From CAWAYR01 sp050250875 (lineage in GTDB: Bacteria > Acidobacteriota > Vicinamibacteria > Vicinamibacterales > UBA2999): DNA of 64,000 nt. Positions within the stretch are counted from its first letter, which is position 1. Every line of letters starts with the position of its first letter. The stretch spans positions 186,001 to 250,000 of the forward strand of contig JBFWNV010000001.1 in NCBI GenBank assembly GCA_050250875.1, given 5' to 3'. The notes beneath the pieces are model-generated. The model was not told the DNA's origin, ran no database searches, and saw only the letters and a program-made list of their open reading frames with translations. Made by a program: the position numbers and the translations under genes. This document shows, one piece after another, positions 18,254 through 27,429 of this stretch.

Positions 18254-18893
18254 GGCCGCGCATCGTACCTCACCGGACCGAAGACGGGCAGACCATAAGC
18301 CCCCGTGCCTCCCTGCCGTGGCGGGGCTCCGCTAGCCATGCTTCGCGAATCCCTTCGCACCGAACAGGCCTGGATGGCGAGGAATCGGATCATGCTGCGC
18401 CAGTCGGCTACGTTCAGCGGCTCCCCGCGTACGACGCGATCAATCGCGCGCATCGCCGGCTCGTCAATCTCTGCAGCTAGACGGCACGAGTCCGCCCTTC
18501 CACACCTCTACAACTCGTTCTTCTGCAAGCAGATCTGATTGCCCGGAGGGTGACGAAGACCTCGTGGACAACGTCCTCGGCGGGCATCCCCATGTCGCCG
18601 GTGATCACGACCCCGTCCTGCGGGGGCTGCACGATCAAAACGTGCGGGGTGTCACCGCGACCCGGGAAGCGAACGTCGACGGTACAAGGCGACGCCGTGT
18701 GAACGGCGTCTGCGAGCGAACCGACCGAGGGCCGCCGTTCATCTGCCCCACCACGCCGATCCACACCAACGGGATGGCCCGCCGACCGCTCATCTGCGGA
18801 CATGACCGTTCGTCCCTGCACGATTGAAGCGCCGATCGGCCCCGCCCTACGATGCGACTCACGCCTCGAAGGCGTACCGAATTGGAGGAAGTG
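18254..18893. other. Intergenic stretch with decayed coding remnants
   Basis: About 640 bp without an intact gene. A minus-strand remnant (18320-18476, listed separately) resembles a DUF4238 C-terminus. Between about 18520 and 18740 the minus strand also reads as protein-like sequence (for example PHVLIVQPPQDGVVITGDMG), but I could not assign it, and no intact frame with a start was found. No RNA gene is recognised. Confidence 0.4.
18320..18476 (-). pseudogene. DUF4238-like C-terminal remnant
   Basis: The minus-strand frame reads LAAEIDEPAMRAIDRVVRGE, then a WRSMIRFLAIQACSVRR-like stretch. This resembles the end of DUF4238 proteins, which carry a DEPA..A.R.I block followed by a LL.F.ALQA.R.PR block. 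Stops close the frame upstream, no start exists, and the usual N-terminal region is absent. The family match is from memory and moderate. Function unknown. Confidence 0.35.
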
Positions 18894-19421
18894 ATGCCAC
18901 GCTATCGCTTGTGGGTCAACGGCGCGCGCCGCGACGTCGAGGCCCCGTCTGGGATTCCGCTGCTGTGGCTCCTTCGCGATCACCTCGGTCTCACCGGGAC
19001 GAAGTTCGGCTGCGGCCGCGGCCTGTGCGGGGCGTGCACCGTGCACGTGGATGGGCAGGCGGTGCGATCGTGTCGGCTGGGCGCCGACCGCGTTGGCGAT
19101 CGTCGCGTGACCACCATCGAGGGCCTGGCGGCCACCGTGGCTGACGGTAGCACGGGCGAAGGCGGTGGGTCGCGCCTTCATCCGTGCCAGCAGGCGTGGA
19201 TCGACGAGGACGTCCCGCAGTGCGGCTACTGCCAGGCCGGCCAGATCATGTCGGCGGCGGCACTACTCGAGCGCACACCCCATCCCGATCCCGCGGCCAT
19301 CGACGCGGCCATGATGGGCAACCTTTGTCGCTGCGGAACGTATGGCCGCATCCGCCGGGCGATTCAGCGCGCGGCAGACGCACGTCGTGGGCGCACCGGC
19401 GGCCGTGGAGCCGAGCGATGA
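18894..19421 (+). CDS. (2Fe-2S)-binding subunit of a molybdenum hydroxylase
   Basis: 175 residues from ATG 18894, with GGAGG 5 nt upstream. The N-terminal ferredoxin-like domain has the cluster motif in FGCGRGLCGACTVHVDG and a distal Cys (VRSC). The C-terminal helical domain carries the second cluster in CGYCQAGQIM and NLCRCGTYGRI. This is the small subunit of xanthine-dehydrogenase-family enzymes of the two-subunit isoquinoline-1-oxidoreductase/aldehyde-oxidase type. It passes electrons from the Mo cofactor. The stop overlaps the next start (ATGA). No FAD subunit is present nearby. Confidence 0.93.
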   Translation: MPRYRLWVNGARRDVEAPSGIPLLWLLRDHLGLTGTKFGCGRGLCGACTVHVDGQAVRSCRLGADRVGDRRVTTIEGLAATVADGSTGEGGGSRLHPCQQAWIDEDVPQCGYCQAGQIMSAAALLERTPHPDPAAIDAAMMGNLCRCGTYGRIRRAIQRAADARRGRTGGRGAER

Positions 19422-21703
19422 GCGCGTCCATGGCACTCGATCGGCGTACGTTCCTGCGGCTGGGGCCGGCGGCGGGCGGCGGGCTGCTCCTCGTGCTCGG
19501 TTCGCGCCGTGTCGGCGCCGCGGCGGAACCTGAAGGACGGTCGGAGCCGCCGTTCATCCCGAATGCGTTCGTACGGCTCGACGTGGATGGGACGCTGACG
19601 GTGCTGGTCGGCCGGCAGGAGATGGGTCAGGGCGTGCGGTCTGGTCTGCCGCGTATCGTGGCGGCGGAGATGGACGCCGACTGGTCGCGTGTACGCCTCG
19701 AGCAGGCGGACGCCGACGAGCGTTTCGGCGACCAGTACGCCGGTGGCAGCAACAGCACCCAGCACGACTTTACCCGTCTCCGGCACGCTGGCGCGGCGGT
19801 GCGCTGGCTTCTGGTGAGGGCTGCCGGACAGCGATGGCAGGTCGCGCCGGCCCGGCTCCGCACGCAGTCGGGGTATGTCGTACACACAGACGGCCGACGG
19901 GCTGCCTACGGCGACCTCGCCGGCCTGGCGCGTACGCTCGTCGAAAACGGGACCCTGCGGCTCGAGGACGCCGAGAAGGCGCCGCTCCGCGACCTTCGTG
20001 AGCTGCCGCTCCTTGGAACGCCGATGCGACAACTCGATGCGCCGGACATCGTCACGGGTCGCATCCGTTTCGGACTCGACACCAGGATCCCTGGCCTGCG
20101 CGTCGCCGTGGTGGCGCGCAGCCCCTCACTTGGCGCCCGCGTGCGTGCCATCGACGATGCCGGCGCGCGCGCGGTGACTGGCGTCTCGGGTGTCGTGCGA
20201 ATCGACGCCGACGCCGTGCCCGACCTCGGCGAGAACAGTCCGAAGCCGCCGCACGGTGTGGCGGTGGTCGCTGACTCGACCTGGGCGGCCCTGCAGGGGC
20301 GCGAGCGGCTGCGCGTCGAATGGGCTCCAGGACCCGGCGCGCAGGAGAGCACATCCGCCCTCGATCTGCAGGCCCAGCGACTCTCGCAGGCGCCACCCCA
20401 CCGCGTCAAACGCGCGGACGGAGACGTCGACGACGCCCTGCGCCGCGCGTCGCGCACGCTCGACGTCGTCTACGAGCAGCCTCTCGTGGCCCACGCGCAG
20501 ATGGAGCCTGTCTCCTGCACCGCCTGGTGCCGGTCCGATCGGTGTGAGCTGTGGGCCCCGACACAGGATCCGGTGGCGGCACGCGACGCGGCCGCGCGAG
20601 TGACGGGGCTCCCTGTGTCGGCCATCACCGTGCATCCCATTCGAATGGGTGGCGGATTCGGTCGGCGCTACTACCACGACATGGTGGTGGAAGCGATGGT
20701 CGTGTCGCGGGCCGTCGGCGCTCCCGTGCAAGTGGTGTGGACGCGTGAAGACGATATGCGACACGGCTTCTATCGGCCGGGTGCCCTGCATCGGATGCGG
20801 GGCGGGATCGACGAGCACGGACGGCCAATCGCCTGGGAAGCGCACCTGGTCAACGCGTCGCGGGGCGAGTTCCTGCGCTGGGCGTTGCCTCCCGGCACGA
20901 CGGAGTTCCCCGCGGGGGCGGACCTCGGCCGGTACGATGTGCCCGCCGGCCTCGTGCCCAACCTGCGACTGCAGGCGAGCAAGATCTCCACGCCGATTCC
21001 TCGCGGGCAGTGGCGCGCAATCGAGGAGGCCACCAACGTCTTTGCGACGCAGTGTTTCCTCGATGAGCTCGCGCACCTGGGCGGCCGCGATCCGCTTGCC
21101 TTGCAGCTCGAGCTGCTCGGGGCCCCACGGCGACTCCCGTACGACGACGACCCTGCCTACACCTGGGACACGGGTCGGCTGGCGCGGGTCCTGCGCACCG
21201 CCGCGGAGCACGCCGGATGGGGCACGCCACTGCCTCCCGGCCGCGGGCGGGGCATCGCGTGCAGCTACGCCAACGAGGCCTACGCGGCGATGGTCGCTGA
21301 GGTCGAGATGGACGCGCGCCGTCTTCGCATCGTGCGGTACGTGTGTGCGGTCGACTGTGGCTTGGTGGTCAATCCTCGCGGCGTCGAGGCCCAGGTCGAA
21401 GGCTCAGTGATGTTCGGCTTGTCGGCGGCGCTCCACCAGGAGATCACGGTCGAGCGGGGCGCCGTGGTGCAGGGAAACTTCGACGACTTCCCCCTGCTCC
21501 GGATCGCCGCGGCGCCCGCCGTTGAGGTGCACCTGGTGGGCGGAGGAGGCGCGTCCGGCGAGCCGAGCGGACCTCCGCTTGGCGCCGGGGAGATGGCCGT
21601 ACCCCCGGTGGCGCCTGCGCTCGCCAACGCGATCTTCGCGGCGAGCGGCATCCGCGCACGACGGCTCCCCCTGCGCCACGCCGGCATGGCGGTTCGAGCG
21701 TGA
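19418..21703 (+). CDS. Molybdopterin-binding subunit of a xanthine-dehydrogenase-family enzyme (IorB-like)
   Basis: 761 residues from ATG 19418, coupled to the 2Fe-2S gene by a 4-bp overlap. A Tat leader (DRRTFLRLGPAAGGGLLLVL) shows export as a folded Mo-protein. The large subunit has the split arrangement typical of IorB-like proteins: VGRQEMGQGVRSGLPRIVA, then MGGGFGRRYYHDMV, then GQWRAIEEATNVFATQCFLD. The C-terminal GAGEMAVPPVAPALANAIF holds the catalytic Glu region. It hydroxylates a heteroaromatic or oxidises an aldehyde in the periplasm; the substrate is unknown. The electron acceptor is probably a membrane cytochrome encoded elsewhere. Confidence 0.9.
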   Translation: MSASMALDRRTFLRLGPAAGGGLLLVLGSRRVGAAAEPEGRSEPPFIPNAFVRLDVDGTLTVLVGRQEMGQGVRSGLPRIVAAEMDADWSRVRLEQADADERFGDQYAGGSNSTQHDFTRLRHAGAAVRWLLVRAAGQRWQVAPARLRTQSGYVVHTDGRRAAYGDLAGLARTLVENGTLRLEDAEKAPLRDLRELPLLGTPMRQLDAPDIVTGRIRFGLDTRIPGLRVAVVARSPSLGARVRAIDDAGARAVTGVSGVVRIDADAVPDLGENSPKPPHGVAVVADSTWAALQGRERLRVEWAPGPGAQESTSALDLQAQRLSQAPPHRVKRADGDVDDALRRASRTLDVVYEQPLVAHAQMEPVSCTAWCRSDRCELWAPTQDPVAARDAAARVTGLPVSAITVHPIRMGGGFGRRYYHDMVVEAMVVSRAVGAPVQVVWTREDDMRHGFYRPGALHRMRGGIDEHGRPIAWEAHLVNASRGEFLRWALPPGTTEFPAGADLGRYDVPAGLVPNLRLQASKISTPIPRGQWRAIEEATNVFATQCFLDELAHLGGRDPLALQLELLGAPRRLPYDDDPAYTWDTGRLARVLRTAAEHAGWGTPLPPGRGRGIACSYANEAYAAMVAEVEMDARRLRIVRYVCAVDCGLVVNPRGVEAQVEGSVMFGLSAALHQEITVERGAVVQGNFDDFPLLRIAAAPAVEVHLVGGGGASGEPSGPPLGAGEMAVPPVAPALANAIFAASGIRARRLPLRHAGMAVRA

Positions 21704-21757
21704 ACGTTCCCGCGGTCGTTGCCGTGTCGAGTCTGGGCGAGCGGTATCCTTGACGAC

Positions 21758-22942
21758 ATGCGCGACGCGCCATCCCTTGGGTCGCCCCCGCGCCGCCCCC
21801 CGATGCCGTGGGCTCTGGCCGCGCTTGCCGCCGCCGGCGGTTCGCTCATCTACGCCACGCATTTGTATCTCTACCACCGCCTCCGGGAGGAGCCTGCGAG
21901 CTTCATGCTCGAGCTCGCTGAGGCGGCCGCGCATTTCGGCGCGTGGGCGATCCTCGTGCCTCCCGTCATCTGGATGGGTGAGCGATGGCCGCTCATCGAC
22001 CGTCGCTGGCCGCGGCGGCTGCCGTTGCATCTCGCGATGGGACTCGTGGTCGCGCTGGCACAGCTCCTCCTGCACACGCTGCTCGACCAGGGACTCGTGC
22101 ACGGGTGGACCGGCGTGGACCAGTTTCGAGAGGAGGCGCGCCGTTTCTTCGTCCGGACCTACTACGCCAACGTCGTCGTCTACCTGGGACTCGTCGTCGG
22201 CGTGGGGATGCTGGCGTGGGCGCGCCAACGCCGGGCGCGAGAAGCCGAGCTCGAACGCCACCTGACCCACGCGCAGCTCGATGCGCTGCGCCAACAGCTG
22301 CAGCCGCACTTCCTGTTCAACGCCCTGAACGCCGTGTCGACACTCATCGCCGAGGAACCGGCCGCCGCGCAGCGCATGGTGGCCCGTTTGGCTGAGTTGC
22401 TGCGGCACGCGCTCGACGTGCGGAACGCCGCGGAGGTCCCGCTGTGGCGCGAAATGGAGCTGGCGGCCAGCTATCTGGCGATCGAACAGGTGCGCTTCGG
22501 CGACCGCCTTTCGGTGGGAGTCGACGTCTCCCCGGTGGCGCAAGCCGCAATGGTCCCAGGACTATTGCTGCAGCCGCTGCTCGAGAATGCCGTTCGACAC
22601 GGTCTCGCGCGGCGGCCAGGGCCGGGGCGCCTGGAAGTCACGGCGAGCGCGGAGGCCGACCGCCTGCACCTGCGGGTCGTCGATCGAGGAGCGACGATCG
22701 CTGGACGCCAGCCGGCGGCGAATGCGGCTCCGGACCCGCCGGGAGCCGCCCGGGACAGCACCGTCCGTGGCGGTGTCGGCCTCGTCAATGTCAGGGCGCG
22801 CCTGCGCCATCTCTACGGCGATGCGCAGCGTGTGGACCTCGTCTCGACGCCCGAGGGATCGGTGGTCGACGTGCTGTTGCCCCTGCGCCTTGGCGCCACG
22901 GCTGATGCCGGCGTCTCTGCGCCGGCGGTCCCTGTGCGATGA
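21758..22942 (+). CDS. LytS-type sensor histidine kinase
   Basis: 394 residues from ATG 21758. Four hydrophobic segments lie at about residues 17-37, 58-73, 90-108 and 135-155. A short coiled coil then leads to the His_kinase domain (PF06580 type), with H184 in LQQLQPHFLFNALNAVSTLI as phospho-acceptor. The HATPase domain has an N-box (LLENAVRHGLA) and the G-rich GGVGLVNVRARLRHLYG. The signal is probably sensed in or at the membrane. It overlaps the following response regulator by 4 bp (ATGA) and forms a two-component pair with it. Confidence 0.92.
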   Translation: MRDAPSLGSPPRRPPMPWALAALAAAGGSLIYATHLYLYHRLREEPASFMLELAEAAAHFGAWAILVPPVIWMGERWPLIDRRWPRRLPLHLAMGLVVALAQLLLHTLLDQGLVHGWTGVDQFREEARRFFVRTYYANVVVYLGLVVGVGMLAWARQRRAREAELERHLTHAQLDALRQQLQPHFLFNALNAVSTLIAEEPAAAQRMVARLAELLRHALDVRNAAEVPLWREMELAASYLAIEQVRFGDRLSVGVDVSPVAQAAMVPGLLLQPLLENAVRHGLARRPGPGRLEVTASAEADRLHLRVVDRGATIAGRQPAANAAPDPPGAARDSTVRGGVGLVNVRARLRHLYGDAQRVDLVSTPEGSVVDVLLPLRLGATADAGVSAPAVPVR

Positions 22943-23706
22943 CCGCGCGAGGCAGCCTCCGCGTCCTGGTCGCCGACGACGAGCCGCTCGCTCGCCGGAG
23001 GCTCACCGCGTTGTTGCGGCACCGCCCCGAGGTCGGCCAGGTCATCGAAGTCGAAGATGGCGACGCCGCGCTCTCGACCCTGCGCCGTGACGACGTCGAC
23101 ATGGCGTTCCTCGACGTGCAGCTACCGGGGCGAGACGGTGTCACGGTGGCCCGCTGCCTCGCCCCCGGCCACCCCGCCGTGGTCTTCGTCACGGCGTTCG
23201 ATCGCCACGCCGTGGCCGCCTTCGATCTCGCGGCAGTCGACTACCTGCTCAAGCCCTTCGACGACGATCGCTTCGCGGTCGCGTTCGAGCGTGCACGGCG
23301 GTGGCTTGCCACGAGTGAGGCTCCGGGCGATGGGGCAGGAGCGCGGTCCGGCCGCGGCGCCGCCTCGGGGAGGGCACACGACGCGAAGGGGCACATCACG
23401 GTAGAACGCGGGGGACGCGCCCTCGTGATCCCCGTCGGTGACATCGACTGGGTGTCCGCGGCTGGCAATTACGTCGAAGTGCATGCCGGCGGCTCGACGT
23501 ATCTCGTGCGCGCCACGCTGCGCCTGGTCTCCGACCGGCTGCCAACGCCGCCGTTCTTGCGGATTCATCGCCGGGTGCTCGCAAATGCGGACCGCATTGC
23601 CTTCATCGAGCTCGCGTCTGCGGAACCCGGTGTGGTCCTGCGGGATGGCACCAGGTTGCCGTTGTCACGGCGCTGCCGGCGGCGCCTGCCGACGCTCGCG
23701 CGCTGA
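22939..23706 (+). CDS. LytTR-family response regulator
   Basis: 255 residues. The receiver domain has DDEP at 13-16, the phospho-acceptor D59 (MAFLDVQLPG), the conserved T in FVTAFD and the K of YLLKPFDD. After a Gly/Arg-rich linker, the LytTR DNA-binding domain occupies about 155-255 (ITVERGGRALVIPVGDIDWV, AAGNYVEVHAGG, FLRIHRRVLAN). Translationally coupled to the upstream LytS-type kinase, its partner. Likely targets include nearby genes, but no repeat site could be assigned. Confidence 0.93.
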   Translation: MTARGSLRVLVADDEPLARRRLTALLRHRPEVGQVIEVEDGDAALSTLRRDDVDMAFLDVQLPGRDGVTVARCLAPGHPAVVFVTAFDRHAVAAFDLAAVDYLLKPFDDDRFAVAFERARRWLATSEAPGDGAGARSGRGAASGRAHDAKGHITVERGGRALVIPVGDIDWVSAAGNYVEVHAGGSTYLVRATLRLVSDRLPTPPFLRIHRRVLANADRIAFIELASAEPGVVLRDGTRLPLSRRCRRRLPTLAR

Positions 23707-23815
23707 CAGCGACCGCAGAACGCCGTTGGACGCGCGTGTCGGCTCATCGCTACCAACCGCCCGCTGGCGAGGGCTCCGGCGAATCCAAGAGGGTCCGGCA
23801 CCTGGGAGGTCCGAT

Positions 23816-24388
23816 TTGCACGCAGTGAGCATGCGAGTCGGCCTGGTCGTGGTGGCACTCGTCGACTCGAGCGCCGTGGGGACGGCACAGACGGTGGCGG
23901 GAGTGGCGGCGGACGCGCGCTGGAGCATCCAGGGGGCGGCGGGCATCCAACTCGCCCAGCCCGGCACCGTCCGGTCCGCGGCCGTCGGATTCTCGCCCAC
24001 GCGCGCGCTCATGCTTCTCATCGGCGCGGAGCAGTCGCGCACCGAGGACCAGGTGGAGGTCTACGCAGACGGCGTCGCGAGCGAACGAGGCGGACTGGTC
24101 CAGTTCGTCAGCGCGGAGGTGCGCTACGCGTTCTTCGCGACCAGGCGGCTGTCACCGTATGCCGTCGTGGGCGCCGGGCGCGGCGTCGAGCGCCCCAACG
24201 TCAACGAGCTCTTCCCGTTCGGCGTCGACCGCACCATCGTCGCGACGTACGTCGGTGCAGGAGCGCGTCTGCCACTCCACCGCCGTCTCGACGTGTTCGC
24301 CGACTGGCGGGCGATCGTCACCGGAGACGATGCGGCAGAAATGGCCGTATTCATGCCGCTGCGCGTCGGAGTCTCCGTGCGATTCTGA
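23816..24388 (+). CDS. Small outer-membrane beta-barrel-like protein
   Basis: About 190 residues. The TTG at 23816 is preferred because GGGAGG (23804-23809) sits 6 nt upstream; an ATG at 23831 is the alternative. The N-terminus is a signal peptide (VGLVVVALVDSSAVGTAQT). The rest alternates polar and hydrophobic residues in short strands with turns (for example VSAEVRYAFFATRRLSPYAV, VGAGARLPLHRRLDVFADWR) and ends in an aromatic residue (VGVSVRF). This is the pattern of an OmpW/OmpA-like eight-stranded barrel. Function unknown. It follows the LytS/LytTR pair by about 110 bp. Confidence 0.65.
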   Translation: MHAVSMRVGLVVVALVDSSAVGTAQTVAGVAADARWSIQGAAGIQLAQPGTVRSAAVGFSPTRALMLLIGAEQSRTEDQVEVYADGVASERGGLVQFVSAEVRYAFFATRRLSPYAVVGAGRGVERPNVNELFPFGVDRTIVATYVGAGARLPLHRRLDVFADWRAIVTGDDAAEMAVFMPLRVGVSVRF

Positions 24389-24449
24389 GTTCGGCTCAGC
24401 TCGGGAAGCCACAGAGCTGCTCGCCGGCGACGAGCGGTCGGTGTCGGAC

Positions 24450-24620
24450 ATCGCCAAGGACCCGATTCCGCTGGCGTCGGCGTCCGAATGGGAGCGGGCC
24501 TTTCCGCGGGCGACCCTTCTGCCCATCGCCGGCGCCGGGCACTTTCCTTTCGTCGAGCAGCCACACGCGTTGCTGCGCGCCGTCCAGCCGTTCGTCGGGG
24601 CGCATCCTCCGTCACGCTGA
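24450..24620 (+). pseudogene. Alpha/beta-hydrolase C-terminal remnant
   Basis: The frame ending at the TGA at 24618-24620 reads KDPIPLASASEWERAFPRAT, then LLPIAGAGHFPFVEQPHALL. This is the standard end of an alpha/beta hydrolase: the acid-bearing strand, the GAGHFP catalytic-His loop and the last helix. Nothing upstream in the frame resembles the rest of the fold, and the frame runs without start from the previous gene. It is a 3' fragment. Confidence 0.65.
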
Positions 24621-24649
24621 GCCCGTCAGGATTGGCTCGACAGGTTCTC

Positions 24650-24880
24650 CTGCGCCCGATTCACGACTGGAGCGGCCTGTTCGTGCAGATGGGACGCCAG
24701 AACGTCCCGCCGGACGGCACGCTGTTTCCGATGCTGATCGAGCCGACCCCGGCGGCCGCTGGTATCGGACCCTCGGCGGCGACAACGGCCACCTTGGGGT
24801 TCGTGCAGAGCATCATACGGCCGACGCTGCTCGTGATCCGGGGTCCGCTCTTCGTCTGGACGGGCGCGACGCCTTCCGCG
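24650..24880 (+). pseudogene. SRPBCC/AHSA1-like remnant, frameshifted
   Basis: Two plus-strand frames together resemble an AHSA1-type SRPBCC (START-like) protein. One frame reads QMGRQNVPPDGTLFPMLIEP and later GFVQSIIRPTLLVIRGPLF. The other reads GGRWYRTLGGDNGHLG between them. Family members have a GGRWY..LG..NGHLWG.V and P..L.I.GPLF arrangement, so at least two frameshifts have occurred. The start and C-terminal helix are not visible. Confidence 0.45.
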
Positions 24881-25053
24881 GCAACGTCGGCACCGGCTGG
24901 GCCGCCTGCACGTGCCCGTGCGCTCCGTCGCCGGCGCCGACAGCGAGATCACCGGGGAGGAGGACGCCACTGGCACGAGTGCTCCCCGACGTCGCTCGAC
25001 GCGTCACATTCTGACCGCGCGAGCGACGTCTGGAACGAAACGCGGCGTGGACG

Positions 25054-26958
25054 CTACGGCACCGTCACCGACTGCGCCGGCGTCTCGGCTCCCAAACCGC
25101 ACGGGTTCACCGTCAGCACCGACAGATTGTAGACGCCGGGCGGTACGCCGCCGGCGATGCTGCGGCCGCTCAGCGGCAGAGTGAGGTTCATCGCGCCGGT
25201 GACGCGTAACAGATAGCTGGTTACCGCAGGCCCCGCATCTGGCGGATCCCAGCTCAGGCTCAACTGCGAGCCCGCCTTCGAGACGGCGAAGTTCACTGGC
25301 GCCTGCGGCGGCCCCGGACACGCACTCGGGAACGTGAGCGTCACCGGTGCCGACGCCGCGCTGGAACCCGTGCCGTTCACTGCCCGCAGCGCAAACGTGT
25401 AGGTACCGTCCGGGACACCCGAGAACGAGAACGTCTCGAGCGGCGCGAGCGGGACCGACAGGGTCAACGCGCCGCTGACGTCGAGGACGAACGACGTCGG
25501 CTGGCCCCCGCCCGTGGGGGTCTTCCAGCTGAGCGTCAGGTTCGAACTGTTGGCGAGGCCCAGGAGGCCCGTGGGCGCCGACGGCGCCTGGGGCACGTTG
25601 ACCAGAATCTGGATCTCGTTCGACGGCGCGCTGCGACGCCCGCCGCTCAGCGCGCGCATGCGGATGAAGAACGCCCCGGACGGCGCGTCGAACGTGAAGG
25701 TCGGCGCAGCGCTGCCGGTCGGGAGTGCGGCGAGCACCGAACCCGGCGTGACGCCGCCTTCGAGCACGTAGCCGCTCACGCCGTCGCTCGGCGAGGGATC
25801 CCACGTCGCCGTCACGCGGTTCCCGGAGATCGTGGCGCGAAGGTTCGACGGCGGCTGCGGCGGCGGCGGCGGAGTCGTCACCACGGCATTGGGCATCCCG
25901 TCCACGCCGACGGCGAAGGGGATCGTCGTCACCACGGCGTGCGTCGCGGTGCCGATGACGGCCACGCTCTGGTTGGAGCCCACGTAGGCGCGCGTGCTGT
26001 CAGCCGAGAACGCCACCGATCGGCCCAGTTGGAACGGCGTGGTGCCGAGCGAGGCGTGGGTCGTCGGGCTCAACCGATGCACGACGTCCCAGTAGTTGGG
26101 GGCGTAGACGAAGGCGCCGTTGGGGGACACGGCGACGTGGTAGGCCTTCCCCTCCAATGGATCCTGGCCCACCGGTGTCGTGGCCACGATCGCGTTCGTC
26201 GTGGTGTCCAACACGGCGACCCTCGATGGCAAGGCGCCTGCGGGAATGAGCGGAATGCAGAAGGGGTCGCCCCCGCACGGATCGGAGATCGAGAACTGCG
26301 GAAGGTACAGGTAGCGTCCGTCGGGCGAGAGCGCGAGCGCGTCACCCCTGAGGATGCCCAACTCGAGGTTCAGCGGCAGCGTGGCGATGACGCGGTACGG
26401 CGACGTGCCGAACACCACCAGGGTGTCGGTGCCGGTGGCCATCACGTAGACGCGCGTACCGTCGGGAGAGGCGGCGACGCCGAACGACGCGCCGCGGTTG
26501 TGCGGTACCGCGGCCACCCTCGACCTGGACGCGACGTCGATGACGATGAGCTCGCCCGGGTTGCGGTTGCTGACGACGTAGACCCGCTGGCCGTCGGGGC
26601 TCAGCGCGATGGCCCGGGGCCGCGTGCCGACCAGCGACGTCGGCCACGTGTCCACCACGGTGTTGGTCGCGGTCGACACGACGGAGATGGTGTCGCCGAT
26701 GTCGTTGACCACGTAGATGCGATCGCCTTCGGGCGACATGGCCATGGCCTGAGGCAGGATGAAATTGTTGGACGGGCCAAGGGTGATCCTCGGCCCCTTG
26801 GTGTTGGTGGCGCCGTCGATCACGGTCAGCACGTTCACCATCGGACTGCCCGACGTTCTGCCCAGCACATAGACCTTCGGTTGCGCCTCGGCCGTCGTCG
26901 CCGCAGCAGACACGACCAGGGCCACGAACGCGACACACCACGACGAATTCGGCTTCAT
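25054..26958 (-). CDS. Secreted YVTN-type beta-propeller protein with three Fn3 domains
   Basis: 634 residues. The start at ATG 26958 is preferred to the ATG at 26964 because AGGAGAG then sits 8 nt upstream. The signal peptide is VAFVALVVSAAATTAEAQP. Residues about 28-370 are a seven-blade YVTN/NHL-like propeller with repeated SPDG and YVVNDIGDTISVVSTATNTV-type blades. After a Pro-rich hinge (VTTPPPPPQPPSNLR) come three fibronectin type III domains (about 375-460, 465-550, 555-634). It is exported and probably binds proteins or glycans at the cell surface. The Fn3 part closely parallels that of the protein at 32065-33795, down to matching C-termini (AQSVTVP and TQAVTVP). Confidence 0.82.
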   Translation of the reverse strand: MKPNSSWCVAFVALVVSAAATTAEAQPKVYVLGRTSGSPMVNVLTVIDGATNTKGPRITLGPSNNFILPQAMAMSPEGDRIYVVNDIGDTISVVSTATNTVVDTWPTSLVGTRPRAIALSPDGQRVYVVSNRNPGELIVIDVASRSRVAAVPHNRGASFGVAASPDGTRVYVMATGTDTLVVFGTSPYRVIATLPLNLELGILRGDALALSPDGRYLYLPQFSISDPCGGDPFCIPLIPAGALPSRVAVLDTTTNAIVATTPVGQDPLEGKAYHVAVSPNGAFVYAPNYWDVVHRLSPTTHASLGTTPFQLGRSVAFSADSTRAYVGSNQSVAVIGTATHAVVTTIPFAVGVDGMPNAVVTTPPPPPQPPSNLRATISGNRVTATWDPSPSDGVSGYVLEGGVTPGSVLAALPTGSAAPTFTFDAPSGAFFIRMRALSGGRRSAPSNEIQILVNVPQAPSAPTGLLGLANSSNLTLSWKTPTGGGQPTSFVLDVSGALTLSVPLAPLETFSFSGVPDGTYTFALRAVNGTGSSAASAPVTLTFPSACPGPPQAPVNFAVSKAGSQLSLSWDPPDAGPAVTSYLLRVTGAMNLTLPLSGRSIAGGVPPGVYNLSVLTVNPCGLGAETPAQSVTVP

Positions 26959-27429
26959 GCGCATCTCTCCTGCGGCAGCGACGGCGGAACAGCGCCTGCT
27001 GTCTCCGCGTTCAGCAGGCGCACACGATACCTGATGTCGGCGCGCTCGACGCACGGGAAAGTGCTCGGACCATGACGGTAGAGCCGGTCTTGGACGATGG
27101 CGCAGCCCATCGCTCCTCGCGAACTTCAATCGGCCTGGTCCGACGAGACGTCCGGAGACCGTGATGAGACTCCCCCGTCGCTGGTCCGTAACGCCCGCGG
27201 TGGTCGCCGCGTCGTTCGCGGCCTGTGGCGCGATCCTCGGCAGGCATGGCGCCGCCGGCCGCGTCAGTGCGGTCCCCGGGGCGACGCCCGTTGTCGGGCT
27301 CACCTCTCGGTCGGGGGCGATGACGGCCAGCGCCACCGGCGTCGTCAGGTTCGCGGATCTGATCGACGACGAACCGAGAGCGGGGCTCGAACGTGCCTTG
27401 ACGACCGACACCCCATCGAGCGTCTCCGT
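26959..27429. other. Intergenic stretch, no clear gene
   Basis: About 470 bp. A plus-strand frame from ATG 27164 begins like an export signal (RLPRRWSVTPAVVAASFAAC) but runs antisense into the membrane-protein gene and has no recognisable domain. I do not call it a gene. The part next to 26958 should contain the promoter of the propeller gene, but no convincing hexamers were found. Confidence 0.4.

Larger units (their letters stand above)
24389..25053. other. Gene-remnant region
   Basis: About 665 bp between the barrel-like gene and the convergent Fn3 protein gene, with no intact frame. It holds two decayed coding pieces on the plus strand, an alpha/beta-hydrolase C-terminus and an SRPBCC-like segment, each listed separately. 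The last 150 bp show nothing recognisable. Confidence 0.5.
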
